From positions 1-64,000 of the forward strand of contig SWDT01000212.1 in the NCBI GenBank assembly GCA_009193035.1: a stretch of 64,000 nucleotides of DNA, written 5' to 3'. A program made the translations under genes and the position numbers. The notes below the pieces were generated by a model, which made no database searches, was not told the origin of the DNA, and was given only the letters and a program-made list of their open reading frames with translations. Below, in pieces: positions 25,743 to 37,155 of the stretch. This DNA is from Halicephalobus mephisto. Its lineage: Eukaryota > Nematoda > Chromadorea > Rhabditida > Panagrolaimidae. Within the stretch, counting starts at the first letter, position 1. Every line of letters begins with the position of its first letter.

Positions 25743-25986
25743 ATTGTAGGCATAAAGATCGGAGTTAAACCGCAAACGGCCTAGACAGGATGCCCAAAGC
25801 TCCGCCCAATCAGCCGACGCCTGGGAGGTGAGACTAAAGTGTTAGAGAGTCAGTCTTTGAGAAAATCCAGCTTTAAACTGGTCCGAGTTTGACTTCGATC
25901 AAACGAGGATCCTTTCTCTCTTTGTTCTATGCTTATGTTAAGATAAACAAGCTTGAATTGCTAATGATAGGAACCAACAGTTTTCT
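25743..25986 (+). repeat. Left arm of a 244-bp inverted repeat pair
   Basis: Starts ATTGTAGGCATAAAGATCGG and ends near ACCAACAGTTTTC. It is matched with few differences by the reverse complement of 31376-31618. It contains ACGCCTGGGAGGTGAGAC and CAAAGCTCCGCCCAATCA, which are GC-rich for this region. Either two MITE insertions in opposite orientation or the ends of one large element. Confidence 0.8.
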
Positions 25987-26053
25987 GCTCCATAGCCATC
26001 CCCCCATCTGATCCCTTTACTACATACTTTACTACAATCAGAAGAGTTTTACA

Positions 26054-26778
26054 TGGTTGTCCGCATATAAAACGAATGAAAATGAAGAAAGCTCCTAAAT
26101 TAACTTCTTCACATATTCAAGCACGATTGAAATTTGCCAAAGATAACATGAATAGAGATTGGTCTAAAGTAGGTGTTTTATTGGTATTTTTATATATAAA
26201 GTTTCACTTTCTAGGCCATATTTTCTGATGAAAAAAAGTTTAACTTAGATGGTCCAGATGGATTTAGACATTATTGGTATGACCTTAGAACAGAAGAGCA
26301 GTATTTTTCAAGGAGAAACTTCGGAGGCGGTAGTGTAATGTTGTAGGGAGCCTTTTTAGAAGGTAGTAAAATGGAACTCGGCTTTGTTACTTCGAAAATG
26401 AATAGTAAAAACTATCAGGATCTTCTTTCTACTAATCTTCTTCCATTCTTGAGAAGAAAGAAATTCACATTCCAACAAGACAATGCATCTATCCATGTCA
26501 GATTCAGCACGAGAGAATGGTTTTCTGAGAAAAATATTTCACTTCTGGAGTGGCCCCCTTGCTCCCCCGATCTGAACTCTATTGAAAATTTATGGGGGAT
26601 CTTAGTACGCGAAGTTTACAGTGAAGGCAAGAAGTACAACAATGTTAAAGAACTGAAACAAGCGATCTTGAAGGTATGGGATTCTATTCCTCAAGAAACT
26701 CTAAAAACACTCTCCCAATCGATGAACAAAAGAATTTTTGAGCTCATTAACAAGAATGGAAGAGTTACCAAGTATTAA
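26054..26778 (+). pseudogene. Tc3-like mariner transposase remnant
   Basis: Two exons (to 26168; 26215-26778) separated by a 46-bp intron encode the C-terminal catalytic part of a Tc3-type transposase: FSDEKKFNLDGPDG (first Asp), FQQDNASIHV (second Asp) and SPDLNSIENLWGILV (third acidic residue). The conserved Trp codon in the VMxWGAF motif is TAG (26344-26346), and the N-terminal DNA-binding domain is absent, so it is dead. It sits directly inside the left inverted-repeat arm. Confidence 0.9.
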
Positions 26779-27007
26779 ATAATAAGTATTTTGTTTACTA
26801 AGAGAAGAATCTCAGATGTACGCATACTTATGTCCAAGCGATATGTGTGCGATGGTATAATTGAGTTTTTAGACTTAACTGTTAAGAAACTATAGGAAAT
26901 TTCTATTGCTATTTTGATAACTAATGATATAATGTTTTATAATAATATTAATCTAAGTACTTACTATTAAAGTTTTGGATAAACACGGTGTACGTATACT
27001 TTTGTTT

Positions 27008-27131
27008 CATACTGTATTGAGGGTGCGTAATAGCGAGGGTAAATTCTCGCAAATTTGTATGCGGGCCAAACTAACGCACTGAAACCGTGTCTTATATCGT
27101 GGAGGTGCGTTATATCGAGATTCCACTGTAT
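27008..27131. mobile_element. Pogo/Tigger-like MITE fragment
   Basis: Ends with ATATCGAGATTCCACTGTA, the reverse complement of the CAGTGGAATCTCGATAT type of pogo-family end, and carries GCGTTATATCG and GGGTGCGTAATAGCG. The left terminal repeat is degraded. It lies 460 bp upstream of the Srt receptor. Confidence 0.5.
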
Positions 27132-27591
27132 ATGAAACCAAAATATTTCATAAAATTTTATATATAGCTGCAACCATCATCAAAAAGGTGTATCAAAAAT
27201 TGTACAAACTATAATTTTCTATAAACATATTAAATATTGCTTGGTGGATGTTTCTTCGACGACATATCAGCGTAGTGAAGATGTGGTAAATGGTGGCTTT
27301 CTGTTGAAAAACGTTATGTTGACTTGGAAAGTGCCTTTCAAAATACGTGAATACTACAAATTCCTACTGTATTAGTTTGTTTGTAAGATAGTTTGGTGAA
27401 TTTTGTATGTAGCGGAAATCAAGAGATATCTTGAGTAAATAACAACCGTTAGCAGAACACAGTGAGGCATGAGCAAACTAGGCGGTGCTAGTTTCTGTAT
27501 AATTGGTCATAAGGCTTAAATTTTGCTATCTGTATTTATAGGATATATATTAGATTCACGAAATAATTTGAAACCGTTCCAATAAAGAAGG

Positions 27592-29083
27592 ATGAATGCT
27601 CTTTTCTTCAACCAGGATTATATTGCCAAATATTACAACTGCTCTGGAAGGACCTACGAAGAATGGAAGGCAATGGGCCACCCGAATGTTATCCTCGGCT
27701 TTATTTATGCTTTTATTGGAGTCATCTTCCTGATACTATTGTTGCCATTTATGGTGGTTTTTATCAAGTCTGATTTCATGAAGTACTCGTGCTACAAGGT
27801 TAGTTAAATCTTCGGCAAACTTGTCTTCCACGTATTCATCTGTATTTTAGATAATGTTCTTCATTGGAGTCATTGACTGCATCCAAATTCCAATAGGAGG
27901 TTTCTACTTCGGATACGCAGCGGCTGTTGGGATGGTCTATTGCATGGCACCAATAACCAACTACGTTTTTGGAGATTTTGTCATGGCTACTTGGTGTAGT
28001 GGGTCTTCAGCTTGCATGCTCCTCGCCATCAACCGCTGTATCGACTTAATCAATCCAAAACTTGGACGGAAGCTTTTTGGTGGGAAGAAAACCATTTTTT
28101 GGTTGATAATTCCAATCGCTTATTTCATTTATTTCTTGTTCTTCTATACCACAATAATCTTCAACTCAAATATGTACGCTTCATTCTTTGATCCTTTTTT
28201 CTTAACTCCTGAAAGAAATGGCACCGTCGATCATAAAAATGTCAGCCATTATGTTTATAATTCTTAATAATCTTACTTTGTAATTACAGTACCCTCATAC
28301 CGTCCATGCAATCCATAACATTTCTGTCATTATCGTCCTTCTCGTTGCTTATTCTGCATTGCTCATCCATCTCTATTTCAAAGTTGGAAAAGCGCAAAAT
28401 ACAACCAAGATGAGTAAGATTCAGAGACAAACCTTCATGCAATGCACTTTGATCTGCATTGGGGCCTTGATTGCTAGCTTTGTTTATGTAAGTTTGTTTT
28501 TATTTGATAAATGATCAACTTTGGATTATTCTGACCAGTTGTTCTAAAAGGATATTTTTCCGTTCTGAAGTTATACAATAGATTTTACTTGTCTTCTTTA
28601 AACACCACTCAAAATCACATCGTTTTCCATATTACCATTTAACAATACAGAGAAAATTCTAAAGACACTTAATATTAAGAAATTCATGAAAAACAACATG
28701 CTTTTGATTAAAAGGTTTATGTTTCCAGAAAAAGAAAAGTGAAATCCAACGAGTAATTCCGAAACAGAAATTACTCTTTAGAGTCGTTAACAGAATAATT
28801 AAAAATGCAGTCTTTGTTTTCAACTATTGCTTATTGGTTATAATTCTAGGTTTACATGCAATTCTTACCGACTCCGATCTGGGTTGTTATCTCTGGAGAG
28901 CTGTGTTGGCAGTTGAGCCATGGGGCTGCTGGAGTATCGTATGCTTTTTTCAACACAACGATGAGAAAAGAATTGGTCAAGATCTTCTGCTTCAGCTCGA
29001 AAATAACTCCGACTATAGAAATGGGAAACAGCAAAAGAATCCTAGTTTCTACGAGTGAACGTCAATTCCATATGGAATATTGA
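27592..29083 (+). CDS. Serpentine chemoreceptor class T (Srt)
   Basis: Four phase-0 exons (27592-27798, 27851-28252, 28290-28487, 28850-29083) give 346 residues, the usual Srt length. Diagnostic motifs are YNCSGRTYEEW at residues 16-26, MKYSCYKIMFFIGVIDC into TM2, AINRCIDL after TM3, FNSNMYASFFDP in the second extracellular loop, YPHTVHAIHNI, and VYMQFLPTPIWVVI with WQLSHG and NTTMRKELVK near the end. Two introns are short (52 and 37 bp); the third is 362 bp. The exon-2 donor (TAT|GTTTAT) is weak but gives the right frame. Expected in chemosensory cilia; ligand unknown. It lies within the 5.9-kb inverted-repeat-bounded segment. Confidence 0.85.
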
Positions 29084-29357
29084 GAGTTGATGATTCAGTT
29101 TATGTATATACTTCCACAGTAATCCCACAACAAAAGGAACATTATAATAGCAACACAAATGATGATATTTTGTAAAAAAGACCGCAAGTTAAGCCGATTA
29201 CTTATTTAATATCAGAAAAGTAAGACTTGGATAACCTTTAAAAATCGTTATAATACAATATTAAATACATCATTATTTTTGAGAATTGAAAGGAATAAAT
29301 CATTATTATGATCTAAGGATCAGTTTTTTGATAATCTCTTTCTCCATCTCGATGATT

Positions 29358-29687
29358 CTACAGTAAACGGAAAACATTGTGGAGTTTTTCAAACGTCTCT
29401 CTACTAGATATTCCTAGTTGAATCAATTTCGTTCTGAAGATATGAATTACGTCAGAAGCAATTTTTACTGTAGAATTAGTCACAAAATGTTTGATTAAGT
29501 TAAGGAAGCAGCATTTATAAAATGATTCCAAATGAACAAAATTGACTACTTTTTGAACATCTGTTACAGGAACTTTTAATTTATAGTCTTCTGAGTTACT
29601 ATGGAAATCATTTCCTTTTTCAGATAATTCTTCTTTAGTCATTCTTTTCCAAATAGAAGAGTGAGAATCTACAAAAAGCTTATTCAT
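29358..29687 (-). CDS. Hypothetical 109-residue ORF
   Basis: An ATG-started frame, hydrophilic, reading through KLKVPVTDVQKVVNFVHLES and ending LHNVFRLL. Codon use is protein-like and the composition is less AT-biased than its neighbours. No acceptor, partner exon or recognised family. Could be the last exon of a lost gene. Confidence 0.3.
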   Translation of the reverse strand: MNKLFVDSHSSIWKRMTKEELSEKGNDFHSNSEDYKLKVPVTDVQKVVNFVHLESFYKCCFLNLIKHFVTNSTVKIASDVIHIFRTKLIQLGISSRETFEKLHNVFRLL

Positions 29688-30825
29688 GAGTCAACAGATA
29701 ACGGCAAGAATAATGAGCATCGAAGGGTTCTAGACTTCTATTGCTAGTTAGACTCTTTCCTCTACAGCTTCAATCACATTTTCCAACGAGATCTTGATGT
29801 TATCATAATATATGTTTTCTGTATTCAAGGAACCTTGAGTGCGATGTTTTTCCTACAATATTTAAATACAAAAGATTCCAAAATTTTTACCATTTGCTTT
29901 TTGCTCTCGGGTGAGTTGAAAGAGCAGATACATAATATAGTGCATGCCAAAGTGTTCAAAATCTTTAACTCTTAACTCAAACGTACTAGTTTGTTTAAAG
30001 TTTATTTAGGCTTTCCAGAAAAGAGTTAAAACGGTGATAAGGAATACAATGTTTACTAAATATCGCGTATCTCTAGATCCTGATTATCTTTGGAGAATAC
30101 TGTAAACGGTTGTTCTATGAATCATAGCTGTATCAATTTTAAATTTGATTAGGATTAATTATTAGATTTTGAAATTATATTTCTTCATATCACCAGAGGA
30201 TATAAGTGTATGGGAAACAATTACTGTCATTCGGATGTAATGAGCAGAAAGAGGGAATAATCTATGCTCTTGTTGAGTCAAAATGAACAAATTGCTTATT
30301 ATTATAAAACGCAACAAATTATCTCAATTTTCATTAAAGTAACGAAAGTTAGTCCTCTCTATTTATGTGTCATATATCTAAATCTGCGTTTATGAATCAT
30401 ACATGGGGAATAATACCAAACAATTGCGCTTGAGGTAATTCTTTTTCAAAATTATATCAAAAGGGGAAGCACTAAGTTTATCAACTAAATAAAGATTTCA
30501 AACATATTGTAATTTTTTCACATTATTCTGATAACTGATTGCGAAATCTCAGAAATGTTTTCGGTAGGAGTTATCAAAATTCTGATGACTTCAAAATTTG
30601 CAATTAACAACTAACTCGAGAAATTCGTTCTTTGTTCAAGTTGGATCGTCATTGGTTAAATCAAAAAATATATAAAAGAATGCAATTTATTCTTTTTAAA
30701 TGCGACTTATATTTAGCAATTGCTAAGTGTATTTATGTAAACAAATTTAATTTCTCAAATAACTTCAGAACTTTAACACAGAAAAATATAAATTGTACAG
30801 TTACAAATTTTCAAAAGAGACAACT
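29688..30825. other. Gene-free stretch
   Basis: AT-rich DNA inside the inverted-repeat-bounded segment. Nothing supportable seen. Confidence 0.4.
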
Positions 30826-31201
30826 ATGGACAATGTACAGCCTCGAAAATATTAACAAGTTCATGTTTATCGGTATTTTCTTCAAAATATTCCACAACTT
30901 TAGAATACTTCAAGAACGGAATCTCCCTTTACTAACACTTGAAGAACGTAATTTTTGTTTCTGTACCGGTCATGAAGACAAAAGAACTACTCTTCAGATG
31001 TTTTATAGCACTAAGTATATGATTCCTTAAAGGATAATTCTCTATTTTTATTTTTGTTATCTTGTCGAAAATCTCCTTGTGGGAAAACCAAAACCTACAG
31101 AAAATGAAATTATTTTGGACAACGTTGTAGTAATTGTCATCAATTTCGCAGTAAATTTGACAAATACAGAAATTATTTTTCCTTTTGCAAATCAACAACA
31201 T
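30826..31201 (-). pseudogene. Degenerate coding fragments, unrecognised
   Basis: On the minus strand 31201-30932 is open (RFWFSHKEIFDKITKIKIEN, SAIKHLKSSSFVF). A shifted frame at about 30915-30826 continues KVVEYFEENTDKHELVNIFE. The style resembles F-box/FTH-type nematode proteins, but no motif proves this. The frame breaks suggest a pseudogene. Confidence 0.25.
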
Positions 31202-31375
31202 ATAGATAGGTTGTTGAATAGGAGATGAAACTGAAGCAAATTCAAATTGTTTTCAAATTTTATTATTCTATATTGTACAGTTGCATTTAAATCCAATCAA
31301 TCAGAGAGATTTCCTTTGTATTCTCGGTTGTATGGATGTCGATGGTGTGACACCCTGGAGCTCCATGATCAGGTG

Positions 31376-31618
31376 GAAAACTGTTGGCTCCTATTATTAG
31401 CAGTTAAGCTTGTTTATCTCAACATAAGCATAGAACAAAGAAAGAAAAGATCCTTATTTAATCAAAGTCAAACTCGGACCAGTTTAAAGCTGAATTTTCT
31501 CAAAGACTGACTCTCTAACACTTTAGTCTCACCTCCCAGGCGTCGGGTGATTGGGCGGAGCTTTTGGCATCCTCTCTAGACCGTTTGCGGTTTAACTCCG
31601 ATCTTTATGCCTACAATT
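31376..31618 (-). repeat. Right arm of the 244-bp inverted repeat pair
   Basis: Reverse complement of 25743-25986, ending ATCTTTATGCCTACAAT. Similarity stops at the same internal point on both arms (AACAGTTTTC). Beyond it the two interiors are unrelated. Confidence 0.8.
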
Positions 31619-31619
31619 G

Positions 31620-32803
31620 TAAACACCCCTCTAAAATTTTTTATTTTTTATTTTTTATTATTTTTGTGCAGTTTTTTTGATTTGAAACTTTTTCCTCATA
31701 TAAAAATTTCGAATGCTTAATATAACGCGCTTTTTAGAATTCTTCTAGCTTTTAACTTTAGAAACTTGTCCAGCTCGGATTTCGTCCAAATCTCCTTTAA
31801 AATATTCCTTATACCTCTCTATATACGGTTATAAATAAAAAAACTACTGATTTTTACTTAGCTTATGTCGAATAATGCGAAATCACGTCCCTCTCCAAAC
31901 TTTGCACACATAGATCTTTATCATTTCTCGAGAACTTATATTCTTATTTTGTGTATTAATAACTAATAATGTACATATTACATTAACATAAGAACAAATC
32001 AACGGCATGTATTTTCATAAAAATATATAGTGTGTACGGCATGTGCCAATAGGGAAATCGGAAAACGAACTTTTATTTGTGTTTACTCACTGCTACTATC
32101 TATTTTATAAAATTTCACCACAATCGGAACAACTTTGTAATTCTAATTCATGCTCAATTTGCTCGATCCTCTCAGACAATGGATTCTAACAGTGCACGCC
32201 ACTGAAAAAGCACTGATAAAAAGCGCGCTACATGCGTACGCATATACGTCCGAGGGCATTTCAAAAACGCGAAATGCGATTATTGATTTGTAAATAGCGA
32301 AATATCACAAAAATAAATCTTGATTGAAATTAGAAATTTGGAATTTTATTCAAAACTGCTTGTCTTAAGGACGAATAAGTTTACTTTATTTATGAAATCA
32401 TGTATTTAAAAAATTTCGTGATATTTCTAGTGATATACGGCGAGTTTTAGTCATTTAGACTTCCGGTAAGATTCATTTTTTTTGATAAAAAAAAATTTCG
32501 GAAGTCAGGAATGACTTGAAACTGGATCAGATTATAATTTAGACTAAAACGAATAAAACCTATATATTTTCAAAAGCATTGATATGCTCACAAAAAAGTT
32601 ATGCTAATTATTGTTTTTTACAAAAACTTTTCTGTCGCTCTTCGTGTCAGTCATTTTTTGGGAATTTGCCATAAGAATATATTTTTAATTTCTGTAAACC
32701 AAAATTGGTTTACTTTTTATTGAAATTGTACTTTCTTTTTAAATTTTAACTTAATTTTATTAAATTTATTCTTAATTTTTAGGCAGATTCGCTTCAAGTC
32801 AGA
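31620..32803. other. Gene-free stretch upstream of the protease-like gene
   Basis: AT-rich, with isolated CG-containing bits (GCGTACGCATATACGTCC near 32235). TTTTTAG at 32782, just before the short first exon, is an acceptor, so an upstream 5'UTR exon or spliced-leader addition is likely. Confidence 0.4.
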
Positions 32804-34583
32804 ATGGAACAGGTTAGTGAATTTTATTTTTAATTAAAAAACAAGAATAAAATTCTTGTAACCCGAATTAAAATGTTTCAGGTTGTCCGGATCAAGATGT
32901 TCGAAGAGGAAGTACAAGTTGCTTCATCTCAAAATATGATCACACAGAGCTCTGTTAGATCCGCTTTTCTTCTCCCAGGCGATGCAATCATGCGATTGTC
33001 ATATATGGTCAATGGAAAAAAAAGAGTATGCGAGTAAGTTCGAATTTTTCAAATTATTTTTTGATTATATTTCAGTTAATTAAGGACTCAAATCATTCCT
33101 GAGCCGTGTTTTTTGCTTCCGAATGGCTGGTCGAATATCGAATTTCTCCTGGAGTCAAACATTCTTCCGTGTCCAGCTTCACATATGGACATTCCAGGTT
33201 TGATTTTTCTAAACATATTTAGAACGAATATTTATTTTATTTGAAAAATATCTAGCGTCGATTTTGAATTAAAAATTAGTTTTTCCTCTTTTATCAATTT
33301 ATTTCAATGAATTGTTGATTTATAAACTCTTTTAATGGAATTATGTTTAAAAAGTATTTTAAATTATCACGACCATTATTTTCGAAACTGAATTGGTTTT
33401 TATATTTTGGAATTAAATTTTAATCACTGATTGTTATTATTCATATTATTAAAAATTCAAGAATTTAACCTAATTTTAGGCTCGCAACCTTCGACTTCCG
33501 TTGATGATCCTGCACTCTCTTGTCTTACTATCACGGATAATTTAGCAGGTATGTTTGAAGCGAATTGGAAATTTTCCTATTTATTTTTACCGAATCATAA
33601 GGAAAGAATCAAGTAGAAAATATATTAATTTCGTTTCGCTATATATAATCGCGTATTATTTAGAGTATGTCTACAAGAGATGTCGCAAGTACGTATATTT
33701 TTCGAAATTGGTTGGATTCGAAGACCATGGAATATTCTCGGTTCCTTTATGCGATCAAGACGGGAATTCTAAGTTCCTGATTACTGTGTTTACAAATGAA
33801 TATGCTGCGACTGCTCTGCATTGTTTAAGAAAGTTGGTCGATAAGCCGAATGTGAGAGATGCCGAAGTAGAAGATGAATTTACTATTTATTCCTGCGAAA
33901 AGCCAGAAATGTCGTTCAATGTGGCGATTGTCAACATTTTGCCGACTTTGGACTGTGTTATTCTCAAGTTGATATCCGGCGTTTTCCCTCATCATCCGGC
34001 AATCGACACACCTAGCTCAGGAATGCGAGCTGTATGTCTCGTAAGTTGTTGTTTTTTCAATTGATGGATAGTTATGGAATTACCTAAGAGTTTTATTTTT
34101 GAAAAAACCTAATCTTAGTCTTTTTTTATAAAATAAATATTAATTAAGATAAACCGTAATTGACCATCTACTTTTACTTACCAACAAAATTCTCAATAAT
34201 TTATTTAGGGTTATCCATCGTTCGAAGATATCAAAGCTGAAGGAATTCTGGTCGAGAGTCAGGTCAACGAAAAAGAGCCAGTTCCGTTTCCTGTCGAAAT
34301 CTCTGCTTTGAATGTTCCGCGACCAAGCATGTTTGCTGCATCTTGCGGTCTAGCTCATGGATTCTCAGGCGGTGGGCTTTTCCGGGTCTATGGAAAATCA
34401 GATTTTCTGTTGGGAATATGCACTCGTGGAAGAATTCCACCACAGGAATGGCTCGACAAATGGGCTCAAGAGAAGTGGCTTCATCGCCGATCTGTTTCAT
34501 ATTACATTTTATCTAACGTCATTTTAACATTGATTGATGACATGGAAAAGCCGGTTACAAAAAAATTAAAAACCCAATCCTAA
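32804..34583 (+). CDS. Trypsin-fold serine-protease-like protein, intracellular
   Basis: Six exons (32804-32812, 32882-33033, 33085-33197, 33480-33548, 33664-34040, 34209-34583) keep phase and give 364 residues. The C-terminal 200 residues resemble the trypsin/HtrA fold. NEYAATALHCL supplies the His in the position of TAAHC. LPTLDCVILKL supplies the Asp strand. VCLGYPSFED precedes the third strand. LAHGFSGGGLF supplies Ser in place of GDSGG. There is no signal peptide, so cytosolic or nuclear location is inferred. The first exon codes only MEQ, and the exon-3 acceptor (TTAATTAAG) is unusual. The tail is basic (KPVTKKLKTQS). Activity is uncertain because the oxyanion Asp-Ser pair is changed. 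Confidence 0.65.
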
Positions 34584-34894
34584 TTCCTCAACCTCCTTTT
34601 TGTGATTCGCTTTAAAAAATAATTGTTTATATTGATAAATAATTTATTGATTAACATCAATTTCATGAATTTAAAGATGAATTTCTTTTAATTCTTAAAA
34701 AATTTTTGCCTAGAACGAAATGATTGAAAAAGTAAAGTGATCAGATGGAAAATGGGGAAGTGGATATTAGCTAGAAATGGTCTTACCCAAAATATCAAAA
34801 TCGTTGAAAAAGTACCATAAATACTTAATATTTATGAAATATTTTGTTAAAAAGTGTAAATTTCTGGATATTTTAAATGTGGGGTTTTGGGTGA

Positions 34895-35240
34895 GCTAGA
34901 AATACCATATATATACTACCAACGTATCACATCAATGATGACAGCCAGAAATCCCTCATCATAACGGCATATGTTCAATTATTCACTGCTTCTTTTTTCG
35001 TCATTGGACTGCCCGTTACTTTTTACATTTTTCTAACGTTTAGAGTAGAGTACAGTTGTCGCAACCATGATTGTTTTTAAGATTGAATGCACTTATTGTC
35101 CTTTTGATATAGTAGCGACTTTGTGCTTTGTTGTACCTTATAGGAGATTTGTTCTTGAAACCATATTTAGGAAAAAATAAAAAAATATTATTCGTATTTC
35201 CATGATTTCACATCAACCTCAAACTACTCATCATTGTGAT
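34895..35240 (+). pseudogene. Srh-like receptor relic
   Basis: Plus-strand remnant of the family at 21400-22494. It reads ITAYVQLFTASFFVIGLP-like text, then LCFVVPYRRFVLETIFRKK, with frame breaks between. Its 3' flank (ACATCAACCTCAAACTACTC) matches the flank of the relic at 23765, so the two relics derive from one duplication. Confidence 0.75.
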
Positions 35241-35816
35241 AAAATTACAATATCTGTAAATATGTAACAATTATTGCGAAATGCGAAGGAACTTTCGGTG
35301 TGAAGCACATGAGAGTCCTGTCATGTTCAAGTGCAAGTACAATTAGTAGAAAAAACACCAATTTAATAGTCTTTATTATTGGGTCATGTGCATTTCTCTT
35401 ATTTCATTATTTCCTTTACTTTTAAAGTGTTTAGTACGTAATAAAAAGAGAGCAATTACCGAAGTGAGAACCAGGCTAAGGAATTATAAAATAACACCGT
35501 GTCCACGATGATAATAACTTGTTTAAATTTAGTTTTCGTATTTATTAGAAGCAAAATAAAAATTTTGTTGCAAATGGGAACCGTTTGTAAAAAATCCAAT
35601 GAATATAATTTATTTTTAGCTTTACTTTGAAAAATTGTAGCTAGAAGTAGTCATATTACAGTTTCCAGTTACTTTTCTGGTAAATTAATTTTTATCATTT
35701 TAAAGTAATCTGAATGACATCGAAATCAACAAGATATAATCTTTATTACAGCAATAGCTTTAATAGAAGCTAGTTTTTGAGATTGAAAGATTTAATATCA
35801 TGATAATACTTACCTG
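35241..35816. other. Gene-free stretch
   Basis: AT-rich DNA; nothing supportable seen. Confidence 0.4.
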
Positions 35817-37155
35817 TTAGGGTAATTGATTTTCCAAATGACTGTTTTTTACATTTAAGTGAAGACCAAGAGGGTTTTTTGGGTTATGGCCCGATATATG
35901 ATGTGATGTCATTCTTGTTACTCTTGATTGTGGCAGATGTTCACTCTGATTCAAGTAACTGCTTCCTACAGATCTCCTTTGTTTACAGAATACTGTATCC
36001 CTATAGTTCTTAATGCACAAGATTGTTGTGATAGGGTTAATAGCAGAAATAATCGAGTAGATGACAAACAAGAACAGATACAGTCCTCCTTCGTAATTTT
36101 GGAGGGTGACTCCAGTGATATTAATGACCATCATTATTATTGAGGCTATGACTGGTAAGATTGTTTGAGAGAATACCATTCTGCTAAACTGATTCTGAAG
36201 GTCAATAGTCTTTGCAGTCAGGTGACTCGCGGATTGGACTAGGAATCTGTGGACTTTCCGAGTTGTGTAAATGATGACAATTAGAGAGACATTAGCAACA
36301 ACGGAAACACAGAAGATGAAGCTGAGAATTCCGAAGGAGAGAATCTTCCCTGCACAGAAAGTTTCCAGAACGTTGGGTTCGTTTTTCCATATTTCGAAAC
36401 TGAGAAGGATTTTAGCAGGTTCCGAGTTTGGAGAAATAGGTTCATAAGCTTGCCAGTCAAAAACACCGAAGAATGCAGTTATCAAGAAGCAAACCGAGTA
36501 TATGGATAAAATAGTCAGCATCGAAAGATTTTTTTTCCTGAAAAAATGAGTGCAAACACACAAAAAAAGTACATTAAATACAGTGTACTGATGTTGTGTT
36601 TAATGTGCTGATGTATTATATAACATGCACTTTTTTGTTCGAAGGAAAAAGTTATGTAAATACACTTTTAGAACGGATAAATAATATTCGTAGTAAGATC
36701 AGAGTAAGATTAGAAAAGTTTAAGAAGATTTTTATATCCCTTACTTGAAGATGACATAGTACCGGAAAATGCACTGGATAGGAACGGACACAGCTACAGT
36801 ATCTGCTGCAATCCCATACAACGCTATTTGAATGCATTTGTATTGCCCTTGAAGCTTGTTCATCCATGTTGTGGGGGATCTGATAAAGGCATAGCCCCCA
36901 GCGACTTCCATTTGCTGAAGAAATTAAATGAAATCCTTGGTTTTATTCAGCAAAACTCACGCATTGAACCACAACATAAACGATGGAAGCCATAATGTCA
37001 GCGATGGCAGCTTGGAGCAAGACATGACTGTAATTCCTCATGGCATAATTAGTTTTCTTCAATATCAGCCAAATAAGTAGAGTATTAGCGGAGATTGAAA
37101 CTCCTGTGCTGATGTAATAAATGTACGGTAAAATTCTCTGTGGAAGAGAACTCAT
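35817..37155 (-). CDS. Seven-transmembrane chemoreceptor, Srd-like
   Basis: Three exons (37155-36961, 36914-36745, 36537-35817) with GTGAGT and GTAAGG donors and TTCTTCAG/TTTTTCAG acceptors join to 361 residues. TM1 starts at YIYYISTGVSISANTLLIW. The first loop and TM2 read NYSHVLLQAAIADIMASIV. IQCIFRYYVIF after TM3 matches the Srd/Str FxYRYxxxF pattern, and INPITTILCIKNYRD closes TM7. The tail has a His/Ser-rich basic stretch. Class Srd is favoured over Str; the difference cannot be settled by eye. The start was chosen as the ATG that begins the hydrophobic N-terminus; an in-frame ATG lies 19 codons upstream. Confidence 0.75.

Noticed and set aside
25743..31618. Autonomous large transposon carrying the Srt gene as the definite interpretation
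   Set aside because: The only transposase inside is a truncated Tc3 relic unrelated to the arms, and no target-site duplication is visible; kept as a question, not a feature call.
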